Positions 52,498 through 63,256 are shown, counted from the stretch's first letter. The stretch: 64,000 nt of DNA from Flavobacterium sp. BFFFF1 (GCF_002256285.1 NZ_NKJE01000004.1:149745-213744), one strand, 5' to 3'. Numbers and translations are program-made. The notes: a model not told the origin generated them from the sequence alone.

Positions 52498-53808
52498 CTA
52501 TTTTTCCCTGATGTAGATATCGATAGGCACTCCGGAAAAATCCCATTGCTCACGGATTTTATTTTCGAGGAAACGCTTATAGGCTTCTTTCACATACTGT
52601 GGAAGGTTTGCAAAGAAAACAAACTGTGGTGTCGGTGTAGGCAATTGCATGCAATACTTTATCTTCACATATTTTCCTTTGAGTGCAGGTGGTGGGTAGC
52701 TTTCGATTACCTTTAACATGTGGTCGTTAAACTTAGATGTGGCGATACGCTGGCTCCGGTTTTCAAACACCTGAACTGCAGCCTCGAGTGCCTTAAGTAA
52801 CCGCTGTTTTGTAAGTACTGAAACGAATAAAATCGGAACATCAGTGAAGGGTTCGATTTCCTTTCTGATTTTTTGTTCGTAATCCCGGGTGGACATCGTA
52901 TCTTTCTCAACAAGATCCCATTTGTTAACCAGAATCACAATTCCTTTTCTATTTTTTTCTGCGAGCCAGAAAATACTCTGGTCCTGCCCTTCAAATCCTC
53001 TCGTAGCATCGATTACCAATATGCAGATATCGGCGTGTTCGATAGCCCTCACGGACCGCATTACAGAATAAAACTCAAGGTCTTCCTTTACTTTTGCTTT
53101 TCTCCGGATTCCCGCCGTGTCCACAAGGTTGAATTCAAACCCAAAACGGTCAAATTTGGTATCAATAGAGTCACGTGTGGTTCCTGCAATATCAGTAACG
53201 ATATAACGGTCTTTACCAATCAGCGCATTGATAAAACTTGATTTTCCTGCATTAGGGCGTCCTACTACAGCAAACCGTGGCAATTCGACTTCCTCCTGCA
53301 TAGGTTCCGGCTTTTCAGGAAAGGCATCAATCAATGCGTCTAAAAGTTCTCCTGTGCCACTTCCTGAGATACTGGCGAATGTATAGTAATCTCCAAGACC
53401 TAAATTATAGAATTCGATTGCGTCTTTTTCACGCATCGCATTGTCCACTTTATTCACAGCCAACAATACCGGTTTCGTGACTTTGCGCAGCAGTTTTGCC
53501 ACGGCATCATCCATTGGTGTAATGCCCTCTTCAACATCAACAACAAAAATGATCACATCGGCTTCATCAATGGCCAGTTCTACCTGCTTACGGATTTCTC
53601 CTTCAAATACATCATCAGATCCTCTTACGTAACCGCCTGTGTCAATAACCGAAAATTCCTTTCCGTTCCATTCGCTTTTACCATAATTACGGTCGCGGGT
53701 TACCCCGGAAACCGCGTCTACGATCGCTTCCCTCCTCTTGATCAATCGGTTAAACAACGTTGATTTTCCTACATTTGGCCTTCCTACTATCGCAACAATA
53801 TTGTTCAT
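52498..53808 (-). CDS. der: Ribosome biogenesis GTPase Der (EngA)
   Basis: 436 aa. Two G domains in tandem: first with [19 protein letters not shown] and NKVD; second with [22 protein letters not shown] and NKWD. A C-terminal KH-like domain follows. Assists 50S subunit assembly. The first ATG ([16 protein letters not shown]) is the natural start. Confidence 0.97.
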   Translation of the reverse strand: MNNIVAIVGRPNVGKSTLFNRLIKRREAIVDAVSGVTRDRNYGKSEWNGKEFSVIDTGGYVRGSDDVFEGEIRKQVELAIDEADVIIFVVDVEEGITPMDDAVAKLLRKVTKPVLLAVNKVDNAMREKDAIEFYNLGLGDYYTFASISGSGTGELLDALIDAFPEKPEPMQEEVELPRFAVVGRPNAGKSSFINALIGKDRYIVTDIAGTTRDSIDTKFDRFGFEFNLVDTAGIRRKAKVKEDLEFYSVMRSVRAIEHADICILVIDATRGFEGQDQSIFWLAEKNRKGIVILVNKWDLVEKDTMSTRDYEQKIRKEIEPFTDVPILFVSVLTKQRLLKALEAAVQVFENRSQRIATSKFNDHMLKVIESYPPPALKGKYVKIKYCMQLPTPTPQFVFFANLPQYVKEAYKRFLENKIREQWDFSGVPIDIYIREK

Positions 53809-53942
53809 GGTCTTTTTTCAAATATTTTGCAAAGGTAGTGTTTTTAATTGGTTGCGGCAAAGGCGATTCGCGCTTACATCGGCTATGACAACCGTGCGGT
53901 TTCTAATTCGATTTACTATCTTTATAAATCAAAACAGTAAAA

Positions 53943-54254
53943 ATGGAAAAAAGGAACATGACTACGCTCAGTTCAATCCTCGCCCGGCTTGAATCTGAGG
54001 GTTATACCAACCAGTTTAAAGCGACTGAAGCCGGATTGCTTTCGTTACAAAGCCATTATACTTTTTCGCCGGATGAACTCTGCGTGACGCATTTCTATCG
54101 ATTTGAAGGGGAATCCAACCAGGACGACAGTGCGATTTTATATGCAATTGAAACCAATAATAATGAAAAAGGCACATTGGTTGACGGATATGGCCCTTCG
54201 GCAGACACACTTGTAGGCGACTTTATGCAGCGTGTGCAAGGCATCCACAAATAA
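53943..54254 (+). CDS. Small conserved protein, often labelled phosphoribosylpyrophosphate synthetase
   Basis: 103 aa, no membrane segment. MTTLSSILARLESEGYTNQFKATEAGL, HYTFSPDELCVTHFYRFEG and AIETNNNEKGTLVDGYGPSAD are conserved blocks of a small Bacteroidota family. The usual database name is not supported by any PRPP-synthetase motif here (no PP-loop), so function should be taken as unknown. A second ATG at 53958 is also possible as start. Confidence 0.8.
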   Translation: MEKRNMTTLSSILARLESEGYTNQFKATEAGLLSLQSHYTFSPDELCVTHFYRFEGESNQDDSAILYAIETNNNEKGTLVDGYGPSADTLVGDFMQRVQGIHK

Positions 54255-54260
54255 ACAAAA

Positions 54261-54290
54261 AGCCCGCATCCATCAGAATTCGGGCTAAAA
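54261..54290. terminator. Bidirectional terminator between convergent genes
   Basis: AGCCCG (54261-54266) and CGGGCT (54281-54286) with A- and T-rich flanks. Confidence 0.7.
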
Positions 54291-54305
54291 AAACAGATCT
54301 TAAAT

Positions 54306-54698
54306 TTATTTAATCGGCGGACCAGTTGGCTGTGGTGTTTGGTTATTCTTAGTATAAGGGTTGCCGTCGTGATTCTCCGCATCAGTACCATCTTTGGTAC
54401 GCGTAATCAGGATATCGGGATCTTCGTTGCTTTTACTTTTGCCTGATTTGACAGTAGCTTTGGACTTCGTATTTGCAGTGACATCCTTTTTAGCCGCACT
54501 GTTGCTTCCGGATTTCATATTTGTGGTAACTCCATTTGCGGGAGCGGGCGGATCGGTAATCGTTGTTTCTGTAACCGTGGTGGTGGTGGTGGTGGTCGAA
54601 TTGCTCTCGGTAACCGGCTTTTTATCGTCGCTCTTACAGGAAACCATCACGGCCGCCGTGGACAAAACCGCGATTCCGATTAAAATTATCGTTTTCAT
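54306..54698 (-). CDS. Thr/Lys-rich lipoprotein of unknown function
   Basis: 130 aa. Lipobox AAVMVSC, then a low-complexity stretch rich in Thr (TTTTTTTVTETTITD) and Lys/Ser, ending PQPTGPP. No domain recognised; disordered surface lipoprotein likely. Convergent with the small gene at 53943. Confidence 0.7.
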   Translation of the reverse strand: MKTIILIGIAVLSTAAVMVSCKSDDKKPVTESNSTTTTTTTVTETTITDPPAPANGVTTNMKSGSNSAAKKDVTANTKSKATVKSGKSKSNEDPDILITRTKDGTDAENHDGNPYTKNNQTPQPTGPPIK

Positions 54699-54870
54699 AA
54701 CATTGCATTTTAGGAATTTATAGTGGTAAATTTCCGAAATGATGCCAACGAATAGGTTACAAAATTGTAAGAAAAAGTTACTCTATTTCGACAAGATTTC
54801 AACGATGCAGACGCCTTTAAAACGCTCGTCCGGATACATTTCCTGCCAAGCTGTAAGTGTAATTTCAATC

Positions 54871-55752
54871 TTACTGATTGTACCCGAAACGCCTCAATTG
54901 CCTTGCGTCGCTGCGCCAGTTTTTATTGACTTTTACGTAAAGCTCTATGTGAATCTGCTTACCAAAAAACTTCTCAAGATCCGCGCGTGACTCGATACCT
55001 ACTTTTTTCAATGCGGCGCCTTTATGCCCGATGATGATTCCTTTTTGGGTATCGCGTTCGACCATAATGACAGCACGAATCCTGATAATATTATCGTCTT
55101 CAACGAATTCTTCGGTTTCAATTTCCACGGCATACGGAATTTCCTTACTGTAATTCAGTAGGATTTTCTCGCGGATGGTCTCGTTTACAAAAAAACGTTC
55201 CGGTTTATCGGTCAACGCGTCTTTTGGATAATAGGGTGGCGATTCCGGTAACAATTCCAATATGCGCCCGAAAACTTCCGGCACGTTAAAATTCTTTAAT
55301 GCAGAGATTGGAAAAATTTGCGCGTTAGGCACTTTCTCCGTCCAGAAATTTACCTGTTCCTCTAACTGTTCCTGATTGGAATTGTCAATTTTGTTCAACA
55401 GCAACAGCACTGGGATTTTAGCATGGATAATTTTATTGAAAAAAGCCTCATCTTTGAGTTCCTTCTCCCCTATTTCCACCATGTAAATCAGGATGTCGGC
55501 ATCTTCAAAGGCGGATTTAACAAAAGTCATCATGGACTCCTGCATTTCGTAAGCAGGTTTGATAATTCCCGGCGTATCTGAAAGGACCACCTGGAAATCT
55601 TCGCCGTTGACGATGCCCAGAATGCGGTGTCTTGTGGTTTGCGCCTTGGAGGTAATGATAGACAAACGTTCTCCCACGAATGCATTCATGAGGGTTGATT
55701 TTCCAACATTTGGATTGCCGATAATGTTAACGAAGCCAGCTTTGTGTGCCAT
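54871..55752 (-). CDS. era: GTPase Era
   Basis: 293 aa from ATG 55752 ([25 protein letters not shown]). G1 GNPNVGKST, G3 DTPG, G4 NKID, and a C-terminal KH domain with GIIIGHKGAALKKVGIESR. Binds 16S rRNA during 30S maturation. The upstream in-frame extension to 55782 lies in the tRNA terminator and is not coding. Confidence 0.96.
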   Translation of the reverse strand: MAHKAGFVNIIGNPNVGKSTLMNAFVGERLSIITSKAQTTRHRILGIVNGEDFQVVLSDTPGIIKPAYEMQESMMTFVKSAFEDADILIYMVEIGEKELKDEAFFNKIIHAKIPVLLLLNKIDNSNQEQLEEQVNFWTEKVPNAQIFPISALKNFNVPEVFGRILELLPESPPYYPKDALTDKPERFFVNETIREKILLNYSKEIPYAVEIETEEFVEDDNIIRIRAVIMVERDTQKGIIIGHKGAALKKVGIESRADLEKFFGKQIHIELYVKVNKNWRSDARQLRRFGYNQ

Positions 55753-55771
55753 AGTGAAAATTTTAAAAACC

Positions 55772-55801
55772 AAAAAAGCCACCCAATAATGAGTGGCTTT
55801 G
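55772..55801 (-). terminator. Terminator after the initiator tRNA
   Basis: AAAGCCAC (55775-55782) and GTGGCTTT (55793-55800), 10-nt loop, with T-run on the minus strand. Lies between the tRNA and era. Confidence 0.8.
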
Positions 55802-55808
55802 AGTTTAG

Positions 55809-55881
55809 TAGCGGGAACAGGACTCGAACCTGTGACCTTCGGGTTATGAGCCCGACGAGCTGCCTACTGCTCTATCCCGCG
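55809..55881 (-). tRNA. Initiator tRNA-Met (anticodon CAU)
   Basis: 73 nt, CCA not encoded. Acceptor 5' CGCGGGA with 3' TCCCGCT leaves position 1 (C) opposite position 72 (U), unpaired. D-stem GAGC/GCUC gives A11:U24. The anticodon stem has three G:C pairs next to loop CUCAUAA, and the T arm is ACAGG-UUCGAGU-CCUGU. The unpaired 1-72 and three G:C pairs mark the initiator, not the elongator. Confidence 0.93.
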
Positions 55882-55969
55882 CTGTTCGGGTGCAAATATA
55901 CAACCAATATTTGTATTTGCAACAACAATTCAGGAAAATGTTTAAAATCGGCATTTTCGCCACAAAAAA

Positions 55970-55993
55970 AACCCGACGTTATGCCGGGCTTTT
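55970..55993 (-). terminator. Terminator after the 1818-residue protein gene
   Basis: ACCCG (55971-55975) and CGGGCT (55985-55990) with a T-run on the minus strand (the run of A before 55971). Confidence 0.7.
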
Positions 55994-56010
55994 CCTGAAG
56001 CATTGATAAA

Positions 56011-59000
56011 CTAGTTCAGTATCAACTTTTTAATAAGCTTTAAATCACTTTCTGTTTTGATTTCAACCATGTACATTCCTTTTGCCAGACCAGAAACATC
56101 GACAGTTGTGTGTTGTGGATTGTTTGCTTTCACCTGCCTTACTGCTTTACCCAGCATGTCAAACAGGGTGACCTGCACCAAATTTTCTGAAGTATACTGG
56201 AGGTTGATGTTGACGATAGTATTTGCCGGATTTGGGTACAAAGCCACATTTGAATTATCAAATACAGGAGTTCCGAGTGGTGTTGAAACTTCCGTCTGGA
56301 CTGTATTTGTAACAATTGCAGGGTTGGTATCAAAATAAATTTCAGCGGTATTGGAAATAATGTCACCAACAGCGTAACCTTGTTTAGGCTTTACTTTAAA
56401 TGTAACATAACCATGGCTTTCCGGTTCATTGTCGAAAGCTGTAGGCAAATAAATATTGTTGAACTGCCAGGTCAGCTGGTTTAGTGTGCGAATAAGACTG
56501 TAATTGTGACTTGTAGACAATACCCGTACGCTGCTTTCATCCAGCTTTTCGTCCAACGTATCTTCAAGTCTTACGTCAGTAGCATAGTAAGTCCCAGTAT
56601 TCTGGAAACGGATAGTGTAATAAAGATACCCGCCGTTGTCAAGCTCATTGATGCCTATTTCTCCGCCATGTGATTCCATTTTGTCATTCGGATCATATGA
56701 GCCAACAATTGTACTGGTTCCAGAAAAGGAATTATCCGCCGGGTGGACATCCGTTACAGATGTAGTAGCCGATACCGAGTTGATTACTATTTGTCCCAGA
56801 CTTACTTGCGGTATGGCTGGAACGCTCATGTTGACATAAATTACTGCTGTCTGATAAGCGCCCAATCCCGTAAAATCATAGCTAAATCCGTTGCTGTTGT
56901 TCACAATTCCTGGCTGACTCACATTGACTATTTCAAGTTCGGGGTCCTTGACGAAATTTATAGTTCCGGAGGCGGTTTGAAGCCCTTCGTTCTTACACAC
57001 AATTTTGACTTCATAGTTCGAACCCGGTCTTGCAACGTTCATAGGTACGACTGTCACGGAAACATCGTTGTATGGTTGGGTTTGAACGATAGGAAAATAC
57101 AACAATTGGCTTCCACTATCAGTTTGTACGGTGATATTGTTGAAACCGGCTGATACAGTTGAGTAATATGCCGAAAATTCCGTGAAAATATGGTAGGTAA
57201 AGTCATAACTATCAGCTGGGTTATCGCTGAACAAATCGTAAACCCCTGTCTGAGAGGATATGTTTCCAAATGGTCCGGAATCATTTTTCTGGTACGCAAA
57301 AGTTCCTTCGGTAAAATTCAATTCTCCGACGTCTTTTACACCGTTGTTATTTGCGTCGACATACGCAATGAGGCGGATTTTATCGGTGCAAACCGTCGTC
57401 CCTGCCCCCGGAGTTGCCGCATTGGTTTGCGTAAGCCTAATGTATCCATCGGCACCATTAAAATTGGTAATCAGTGCTACATAGTATTGTCCGGCAACAG
57501 CGCCGTTGATGGTCATGGTTTCAGTGTATGAGCCGTCGTAGCTGCAATCCACGATATTTCCAAAAGGATAAAATGCGGGGTTATTAGTGTTATTTGGGCA
57601 GGTGGTGCAGTCGCTGAAGTCGATATCACTGCAAAATGATGAATTATTTTCGAACGGGCCCCAAAGGACAAAATCCACATCGAGATTTGCGCCAGTTGGA
57701 TTGCCCAGCACATCAAAGGCCGTGTTTTGCAATATATTGAAAACCAAATCCCCAGGTTCGTCAATTTTTAAAACATAGTAGGCAGGATTTGGAGTAGAAC
57801 CCAGACAAGCTACCTGGCTGGTATTTGCGACACCAGTAGTATTGGCATAAATATATGGATCGTCAGGCGAAGAACCGCAAAACGATTCTGCATTCTGGCA
57901 GGAAGATACCGTTTTTATACAAACATCAAAAACGACTACCTGGCTCGAGGTCGCGTTTGACCAGACCCTAAGGTAATAAATCTCGCCTGGAACAAAAGTA
58001 GCCGCTGTACTTGTAAGTTGGTTGGAATGACCGCAATATTTCAATACCAAATTGCCACAGTCGCCCGTATATACAGCGTGGTTAAGGTTCGTGGTGGTAC
58101 CATGAACATTAATTAATGAAATGATTTGTTGCGCCGAGACAGCGGTAAATTTGAACCACACATCATCGTCCTGCCCTGTAAGGCAGGAAGCTGGAACGTT
58201 AATAGATTGCGTCGCGCCTATAATGCTGCCTTGTGTCGTAGTTTCACACATTGAATTTGAGCTTACTTCCACCGTAATTGCCGCCGCGCACTCGTCATTT
58301 GTGGCTGGTGGTGGTCGTGTACTTAAGCAAACGTTAAATGTTGACGACTGTCCGGCGGTCGTTCCTGAAGTATACACCCTTAGAAAATAAGTGGCACCAA
58401 CAGTTAGTCCCGTCGCAACACTTTCTGAAGTAGCACTGCAATACAGTTTAACCAAATTGTCAGTACTTCCTGAAAAAAGGCTGTGATTAAGTACAACGGT
58501 GGCACTGGTAGAAACAATATCGTTGATGTCTATAATATGAATATTACTCGTCGCTACGAAACGGAACCAGACGTCATCATCTGTGCCTCCACATGCTGTT
58601 CCGGTTACCGTTGGTGGCGAAGGAGTAGCCCCTAAGGTATTTCCAGCGGTATCCAATGTCGGGTTGCACACCCAAGCCGGGTTAATCTGCAAAGTGGTCG
58701 CGGTATCAGGCTCATCGTTTGCAGGTGGTGAAGTAATACAGAGATCGAAATCTACAAATTGCGCCAAATTTGTACCCGATGTGTAAACCCTGATGTAGTA
58801 CGTTTCACCCACCGTAAGGCCGGTTGCGGTACTACTGAGGGCAGTACTACAATAGCGCTGTGTCAATGAACCGCAGCTTCCGGAGAAGAAACTGTGGTTT
58901 ATTTTAGCCGCAGCAGGGGTTCCCAACACATTGTTGAAATTGATCGCATGCGATGTTGCCGTTGCTACAAATTTAAACCAAATATCATCATCAGTGGTAC

Positions 59001-61467
59001 CGCAACCAGTTGTAGAAATACCTCCTTGAGGATCTGACGGATCTGAATTCGCGCCGTAAGTATTACCGTGTATCGAAGGAACCGCACAAGCTTGTCCCGC
59101 ATTCACCCCAACTGCTATGGCATCAACACACCTGTTATTAACCGGCGTGGTGACAAAAGTAACCGGTGTTAATGTCGTCCAATTGCTTTGCGAAGAATCT
59201 GAACACAGGGATTTCAGATAAACGGTGTATGACGTGGACGGAGTAAGTCCGGTAAGGGTATAAGGATTTGGCACCGGAGAGGTTGTCGGCGGTGTCGACG
59301 GATTGTTAGACGGAGCAGGCTGTCCCGTTGGAACAACGTATAAAGCGTACGCAGGCGCAATTGGCACAGAAGGATCGGTCCATTGCAAAATAGCTGAATT
59401 AAATGTAATATCAGATGCAGTGATGTTTGTCGGCTTGGAACAGGAGTCAGGTATGCAATTACCCAGGGAAGCATACAGTATACTACCTGGCGTTCCATCT
59501 CCCGGAACCTTTGTATAAATTTCATCCAGGAATGGGTTTCGAATCGAAATGCCAATTGTTGTGGGCTGAAGCCCTTCCTCACTCCATAATAAATCAAACG
59601 GAATACCATTACATAAAGCGACGGTTATTCCCGCCGGGCTGTTAATACCTGTAGCGCCTATAGTTGCTACTACTATACCATTTTGTCGTACCTGCATCCT
59701 GGCGTTATTCCACGAATTTCCTGCAGTATTTGTCATGATGAACTTGTAATTGCATTTGTCTGCTTCCGCACAGGTTGCTGTGTTGAAAACGGGAAAAGGG
59801 GTGCAGATACTTACGTCTCCTGCACCACATATTGTCCTTATATAGCCGTAATAAATTGTTGCCGACTGTAAATCTGTTGCGGTAAATGTATATGGCCCGC
59901 CTGCAGGCACCGTAATAACGGGATAGCTGGCCGGAGTATCATTGTCCGGCGGCATCAATGGTGTAAGGGGGCCTGGTATCAATATCAGTTCAAACTGTGT
60001 ACTTGAAACATCTCCCGGTTGCCACGTGAATGTTGCGGTGGTAGTGGTAATACTACTTGTCACTACCTGCGTGTTCACCGGATTGAAACAGGTTTCCAAC
60101 GTATGAAAAACGAACGGTCCAACCCAGGCTGAAGTTTCGTCGCCACAATCTCCCCGGAAATAAGCGGCATATTCATGGTCACTTAACATCGGGGCAGTAG
60201 TCGTAAATTGCGCCGAGGCATTTACGTTATTATAGGTAGGAACCGTCGACGCATCCGGAGCTGGATTCCCGGAAGGCACAATATAAATATCCACCGCAGC
60301 AGCTCCCGATGCGTTCCATCCGAGCGTTGCTGCATTACCGGTAACATTAGTCGCAATAATCGCATTTGGCGCCTGACAAACAGGGGTTAAGCAATTTACC
60401 GTATCGGAATATAAAATATCGCCGGCAGCACCAGTTCCCGGACCCTTATAATATAGTGTCTGACCAAATGGATTGATAATGGCTATCGCCCTGTTTTGTG
60501 GAGAAGTGCCTGCAACACTCCAATACAGTTCAAAAGGAATACCGTTACATAGCGGAACCGTTACATCAACAGGAGCTGAAGCAGTCATTGTTGCTCCAAG
60601 TGTAGCAACCGCAATGCCATTCTGCCGCACCTCCATGCGTGTTGTACCCCAGCCAATTGCATTGATATTGGAAAGCCGGAACGTGTAATTGCATTGTTGT
60701 GATGCTTCACAGACAGGCGTAGTAAAAGTAAAGGGGCCGGCCCACGAAGTATATACGCCGGCAGAACACTGTCCTCTCACCCAATACTGATATTGCGTGC
60801 CCGGTGTCAATCCCTGTTTGGTGAACGGGAGTGAGGTCACGGTCTCCCCATTGCCTTGAGGCACCAGCATTCCGAGCGGCTGTATGGCAATTTCTGAAGA
60901 AAGGTAAATACTGCCATTCCAATTGAAGGATGCGCTTGTAGAACCGAGTACCGAAACTGTGTTCTGTATGGGTTCAGGAAGGCAGTCTTCTTTTTGTACC
61001 AAAAGGCTGTAAGAAACAGTCTGTGTATATGAACGGGACGAAACAACAATAATATAGTTGTGCGCCGCAAGTACGCCGAGACTAAATAACCGCTCAGATG
61101 TACCACCGTTTGCGGCGCCACTGAGACAATTAACGCCTACATTATTACAGCCATCAAATACAAATATCGAAGAATAGGTAGATTCACTCCCAACCGGCTT
61201 CAACGAAAACTTGATTGAACCGTCTGAAACAGGTGTATAACTATAAAACACATCATTCCCACTTGTGTATAAAGGCATCGAAACACCGCAACTGCCTGCT
61301 GACGTTACGTCAAAATCATCTGCAAAATTAGCAGTATTGTTATTGTCCTGAAAAGGAAGCGAATTGATTTGAATAGGATTTACACAGCTTATACCCGGCT
61401 GTGCAAAGGCCGAAACAGACAACAGCAAAAAGAATCCAAGAAATGATCGGAGTAATTGTTTTTTCAT
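56011..61467 (-). CDS. T9SS-exported multidomain protein, 1818 aa
   Basis: Signal peptide (1-22), then alternating modules. Two copies of a ~35-residue motif (CNYTFRLSNINAIGWGTTRMEVRQNG and CNYKFIMTN...RMQVRQNG) lie with fibronectin-III-like domains. From about residue 776 to 1185 come three tandem ~130-residue units (TDDDIWFKFVAT ... YYIRVYTSG). Then a large module to about 1580, and a DUF7619-like conserved block (SYDPNDKMESHG, YTIRFQNTGTYYATDVRLEDTLDEKLD). From about 1739 a type A sorting domain (VALYPNPANTIVNI ... GMYMVEIKTE). Likely secreted or cell-surface adhesin. A -7 box lies 20 nt upstream, so the leader is very short. Confidence 0.92.
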   Translation of the reverse strand: MKKQLLRSFLGFFLLLSVSAFAQPGISCVNPIQINSLPFQDNNNTANFADDFDVTSAGSCGVSMPLYTSGNDVFYSYTPVSDGSIKFSLKPVGSESTYSSIFVFDGCNNVGVNCLSGAANGGTSERLFSLGVLAAHNYIIVVSSRSYTQTVSYSLLVQKEDCLPEPIQNTVSVLGSTSASFNWNGSIYLSSEIAIQPLGMLVPQGNGETVTSLPFTKQGLTPGTQYQYWVRGQCSAGVYTSWAGPFTFTTPVCEASQQCNYTFRLSNINAIGWGTTRMEVRQNGIAVATLGATMTASAPVDVTVPLCNGIPFELYWSVAGTSPQNRAIAIINPFGQTLYYKGPGTGAAGDILYSDTVNCLTPVCQAPNAIIATNVTGNAATLGWNASGAAAVDIYIVPSGNPAPDASTVPTYNNVNASAQFTTTAPMLSDHEYAAYFRGDCGDETSAWVGPFVFHTLETCFNPVNTQVVTSSITTTTATFTWQPGDVSSTQFELILIPGPLTPLMPPDNDTPASYPVITVPAGGPYTFTATDLQSATIYYGYIRTICGAGDVSICTPFPVFNTATCAEADKCNYKFIMTNTAGNSWNNARMQVRQNGIVVATIGATGINSPAGITVALCNGIPFDLLWSEEGLQPTTIGISIRNPFLDEIYTKVPGDGTPGSILYASLGNCIPDSCSKPTNITASDITFNSAILQWTDPSVPIAPAYALYVVPTGQPAPSNNPSTPPTTSPVPNPYTLTGLTPSTSYTVYLKSLCSDSSQSNWTTLTPVTFVTTPVNNRCVDAIAVGVNAGQACAVPSIHGNTYGANSDPSDPQGGISTTGCGTTDDDIWFKFVATATSHAINFNNVLGTPAAAKINHSFFSGSCGSLTQRYCSTALSSTATGLTVGETYYIRVYTSGTNLAQFVDFDLCITSPPANDEPDTATTLQINPAWVCNPTLDTAGNTLGATPSPPTVTGTACGGTDDDVWFRFVATSNIHIIDINDIVSTSATVVLNHSLFSGSTDNLVKLYCSATSESVATGLTVGATYFLRVYTSGTTAGQSSTFNVCLSTRPPPATNDECAAAITVEVSSNSMCETTTQGSIIGATQSINVPASCLTGQDDDVWFKFTAVSAQQIISLINVHGTTTNLNHAVYTGDCGNLVLKYCGHSNQLTSTAATFVPGEIYYLRVWSNATSSQVVVFDVCIKTVSSCQNAESFCGSSPDDPYIYANTTGVANTSQVACLGSTPNPAYYVLKIDEPGDLVFNILQNTAFDVLGNPTGANLDVDFVLWGPFENNSSFCSDIDFSDCTTCPNNTNNPAFYPFGNIVDCSYDGSYTETMTINGAVAGQYYVALITNFNGADGYIRLTQTNAATPGAGTTVCTDKIRLIAYVDANNNGVKDVGELNFTEGTFAYQKNDSGPFGNISSQTGVYDLFSDNPADSYDFTYHIFTEFSAYYSTVSAGFNNITVQTDSGSQLLYFPIVQTQPYNDVSVTVVPMNVARPGSNYEVKIVCKNEGLQTASGTINFVKDPELEIVNVSQPGIVNNSNGFSYDFTGLGAYQTAVIYVNMSVPAIPQVSLGQIVINSVSATTSVTDVHPADNSFSGTSTIVGSYDPNDKMESHGGEIGINELDNGGYLYYTIRFQNTGTYYATDVRLEDTLDEKLDESSVRVLSTSHNYSLIRTLNQLTWQFNNIYLPTAFDNEPESHGYVTFKVKPKQGYAVGDIISNTAEIYFDTNPAIVTNTVQTEVSTPLGTPVFDNSNVALYPNPANTIVNINLQYTSENLVQVTLFDMLGKAVRQVKANNPQHTTVDVSGLAKGMYMVEIKTESDLKLIKKLILN

Positions 61468-61487
61468 TGGTTTGGAAGTTATTTCAC

Positions 61488-61495
61488 CAAATATA
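61488..61495 (-). promoter_or_regulatory. -7 box of the 1818-residue protein gene
   Basis: TATATTTG on the minus strand, 20 nt before ATG 61467. Confidence 0.55.
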
Positions 61496-61596
61496 ATTGA
61501 TTTTCCGATACTTAATAAAATTTTATTCTCGAAAATAATTTATTCCAAATGGAATCGGCTTGCTTTTGTCTCAATCCTACAGCCGATAGCAATCAA

Positions 61597-61626
61597 TAAA
61601 AAATCCCGGCGTGTCGCCAGGATTTA
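61597..61626 (-). terminator. Terminator after the L,D-transpeptidase gene
   Basis: AAATCCCGGCG (61601-61611) pairs with CGCCAGGATTT (61615-61625) with one mismatch; a T-run follows on the minus strand. Confidence 0.75.
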
Positions 61627-61692
61627 ATTGCTTTTTATGTTATCATATTAATGAATTGGCAGTTTCCCTACGGTAAAAAGTTGGCCCGCATT

Positions 61693-63231
61693 TTATTCAT
61701 TATAGAGCAAATGCGCCAGCCTGTTATCCCTCTGATAAATATCATTGTAGAAGCTTATATTCCCATTTTCATCGGCACGTGCGGTGAAATAAGCGATATA
61801 GACCGGGATCTTTCTTTTCAGCGCATATTGGCGTTCCTTTCCGGCACGCATGGCCTCGTCGATTTTTTCCGGCGACCAGTTTTTGTCGTTATCCAGGATT
61901 TTGATTGCCAGATCACGTGCTTTCTCAACGCGTACACAACCATGGCTCAGCGCCCTTTCATCCCTGCCAAATAAACTTTTTGCCGGGGTATCGTGGAGGT
62001 AGATATTATTCGTGTTTGGAAACATAAACTTGACCAGTCCCAAAGAATTGTTTTCCCCTGGTTTTTGACGTACCTGACCATTATTCCATTCCATATTGTG
62101 TTTTTCAAGGTAATCCGCATCGGCGTCAATACCTGGTTTGATTTCCTTCTTGATGATGCTCGGCGGAATATTCCAGTACGGACTAAAAACCAGATAACTC
62201 ATTTTCCCACTGAAAACCACCGTTTTATTCAGCTCTTTACCCACAACCACATTAGATTCCAACGCTGGCTTCCCATCCCGAAAGTAGACAAGCCGGTACG
62301 AAGGAATGTTCACGGCTACCAATTCCTTTGAATCAAGGATATCTGGGTCAATCCAACGGCACCGCTCCATGTTTACCACGACCGTTTTGATGCGATCTGC
62401 CACAGAAACGTTCATTTCTTTAACCAGTTCCGGAGTAACAGCGTTGGCCGGCGTTTGGCCGTTACGCTGTTGGAATTTAGCTAAAGCTGATTTTAATTCC
62501 CCATCAAAAACCGTACTTTTTGAATCCGTTGATAAATCCCCAACGGCAGCAAGTCTCCTGCGTATCTGTGCAATGGCAGGATCGTTGTCGCCCGGCTTTA
62601 ATGATTTTTTGCCTGAGGGCCAAGTAATTATGCCCCACCCACCTTTTTTTTCAATTTCGCGATAACGCTGCAGGCCTTTACGCAGGTTATAATATTGTCC
62701 GATCATCTCTGATTCGTCCTTTTTTATTAAATCGGGGTCCTTAATCAGTTGGTCGAGATAATCCACATACGAGCTTTTTTCCCTAGGCAGATACCAGCCA
62801 GTTTGCTTGCTCTTGTCGGGGTCAAGTCCTTCGAGCACATTTTTGGTATAGAAAAAATACATGGCGCTGATCAGCATATCATTGTCCGTTTCAGGTTTCT
62901 TCTTTTCGTCCAAATCGAAAATCTCCCCGATTCGGTTTCTGTATGGCAAATTGGAAGCGATGCCTTCCGCCTTAATCTGGTTCGCACGGTTGAACAAGAC
63001 TTCGGCAAAATCTACCCTGCCGTCATTGTCATACCATATAAAGTGATTCTGATGCTTTTCGTACAGTTCATTCATTTCTTCCTCGAATGGAGCGAATTCC
63101 GGAAACCGCTCATAAAATGTTTCGGATTTCGTTTCATCGATGGATAATTTATCTACATCAAATTTCTTTTTACAGGAGAAAAAACTCAGGCTAATGAAGG
63201 CATAAATGGCTACAATCTTTATCGGTTTCAT
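61693..63231 (-). CDS. L,D-transpeptidase (YcbB type) with peptidoglycan-binding domain
   Basis: 512 aa. Lipoprotein-type N-terminus (SLSFFSC, KPIKIVAIYAF), a scaffold domain, a PG-binding helical domain (DPAIAQIRRRLAAVGDLS..., LAKFQQRNGQTPANAVTPEL), and the YkuD catalytic domain ending in ALSHGCVRVEKARDLAI with the nucleophilic Cys in HGCVRV. Forms 3-3 peptidoglycan crosslinks. Divergent from the ABC exporter gene. Confidence 0.93.
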   Translation of the reverse strand: MKPIKIVAIYAFISLSFFSCKKKFDVDKLSIDETKSETFYERFPEFAPFEEEMNELYEKHQNHFIWYDNDGRVDFAEVLFNRANQIKAEGIASNLPYRNRIGEIFDLDEKKKPETDNDMLISAMYFFYTKNVLEGLDPDKSKQTGWYLPREKSSYVDYLDQLIKDPDLIKKDESEMIGQYYNLRKGLQRYREIEKKGGWGIITWPSGKKSLKPGDNDPAIAQIRRRLAAVGDLSTDSKSTVFDGELKSALAKFQQRNGQTPANAVTPELVKEMNVSVADRIKTVVVNMERCRWIDPDILDSKELVAVNIPSYRLVYFRDGKPALESNVVVGKELNKTVVFSGKMSYLVFSPYWNIPPSIIKKEIKPGIDADADYLEKHNMEWNNGQVRQKPGENNSLGLVKFMFPNTNNIYLHDTPAKSLFGRDERALSHGCVRVEKARDLAIKILDNDKNWSPEKIDEAMRAGKERQYALKRKIPVYIAYFTARADENGNISFYNDIYQRDNRLAHLLYNE

Positions 63232-63256
63232 GTTTTTGTCTTTAAAACTTTTACTA

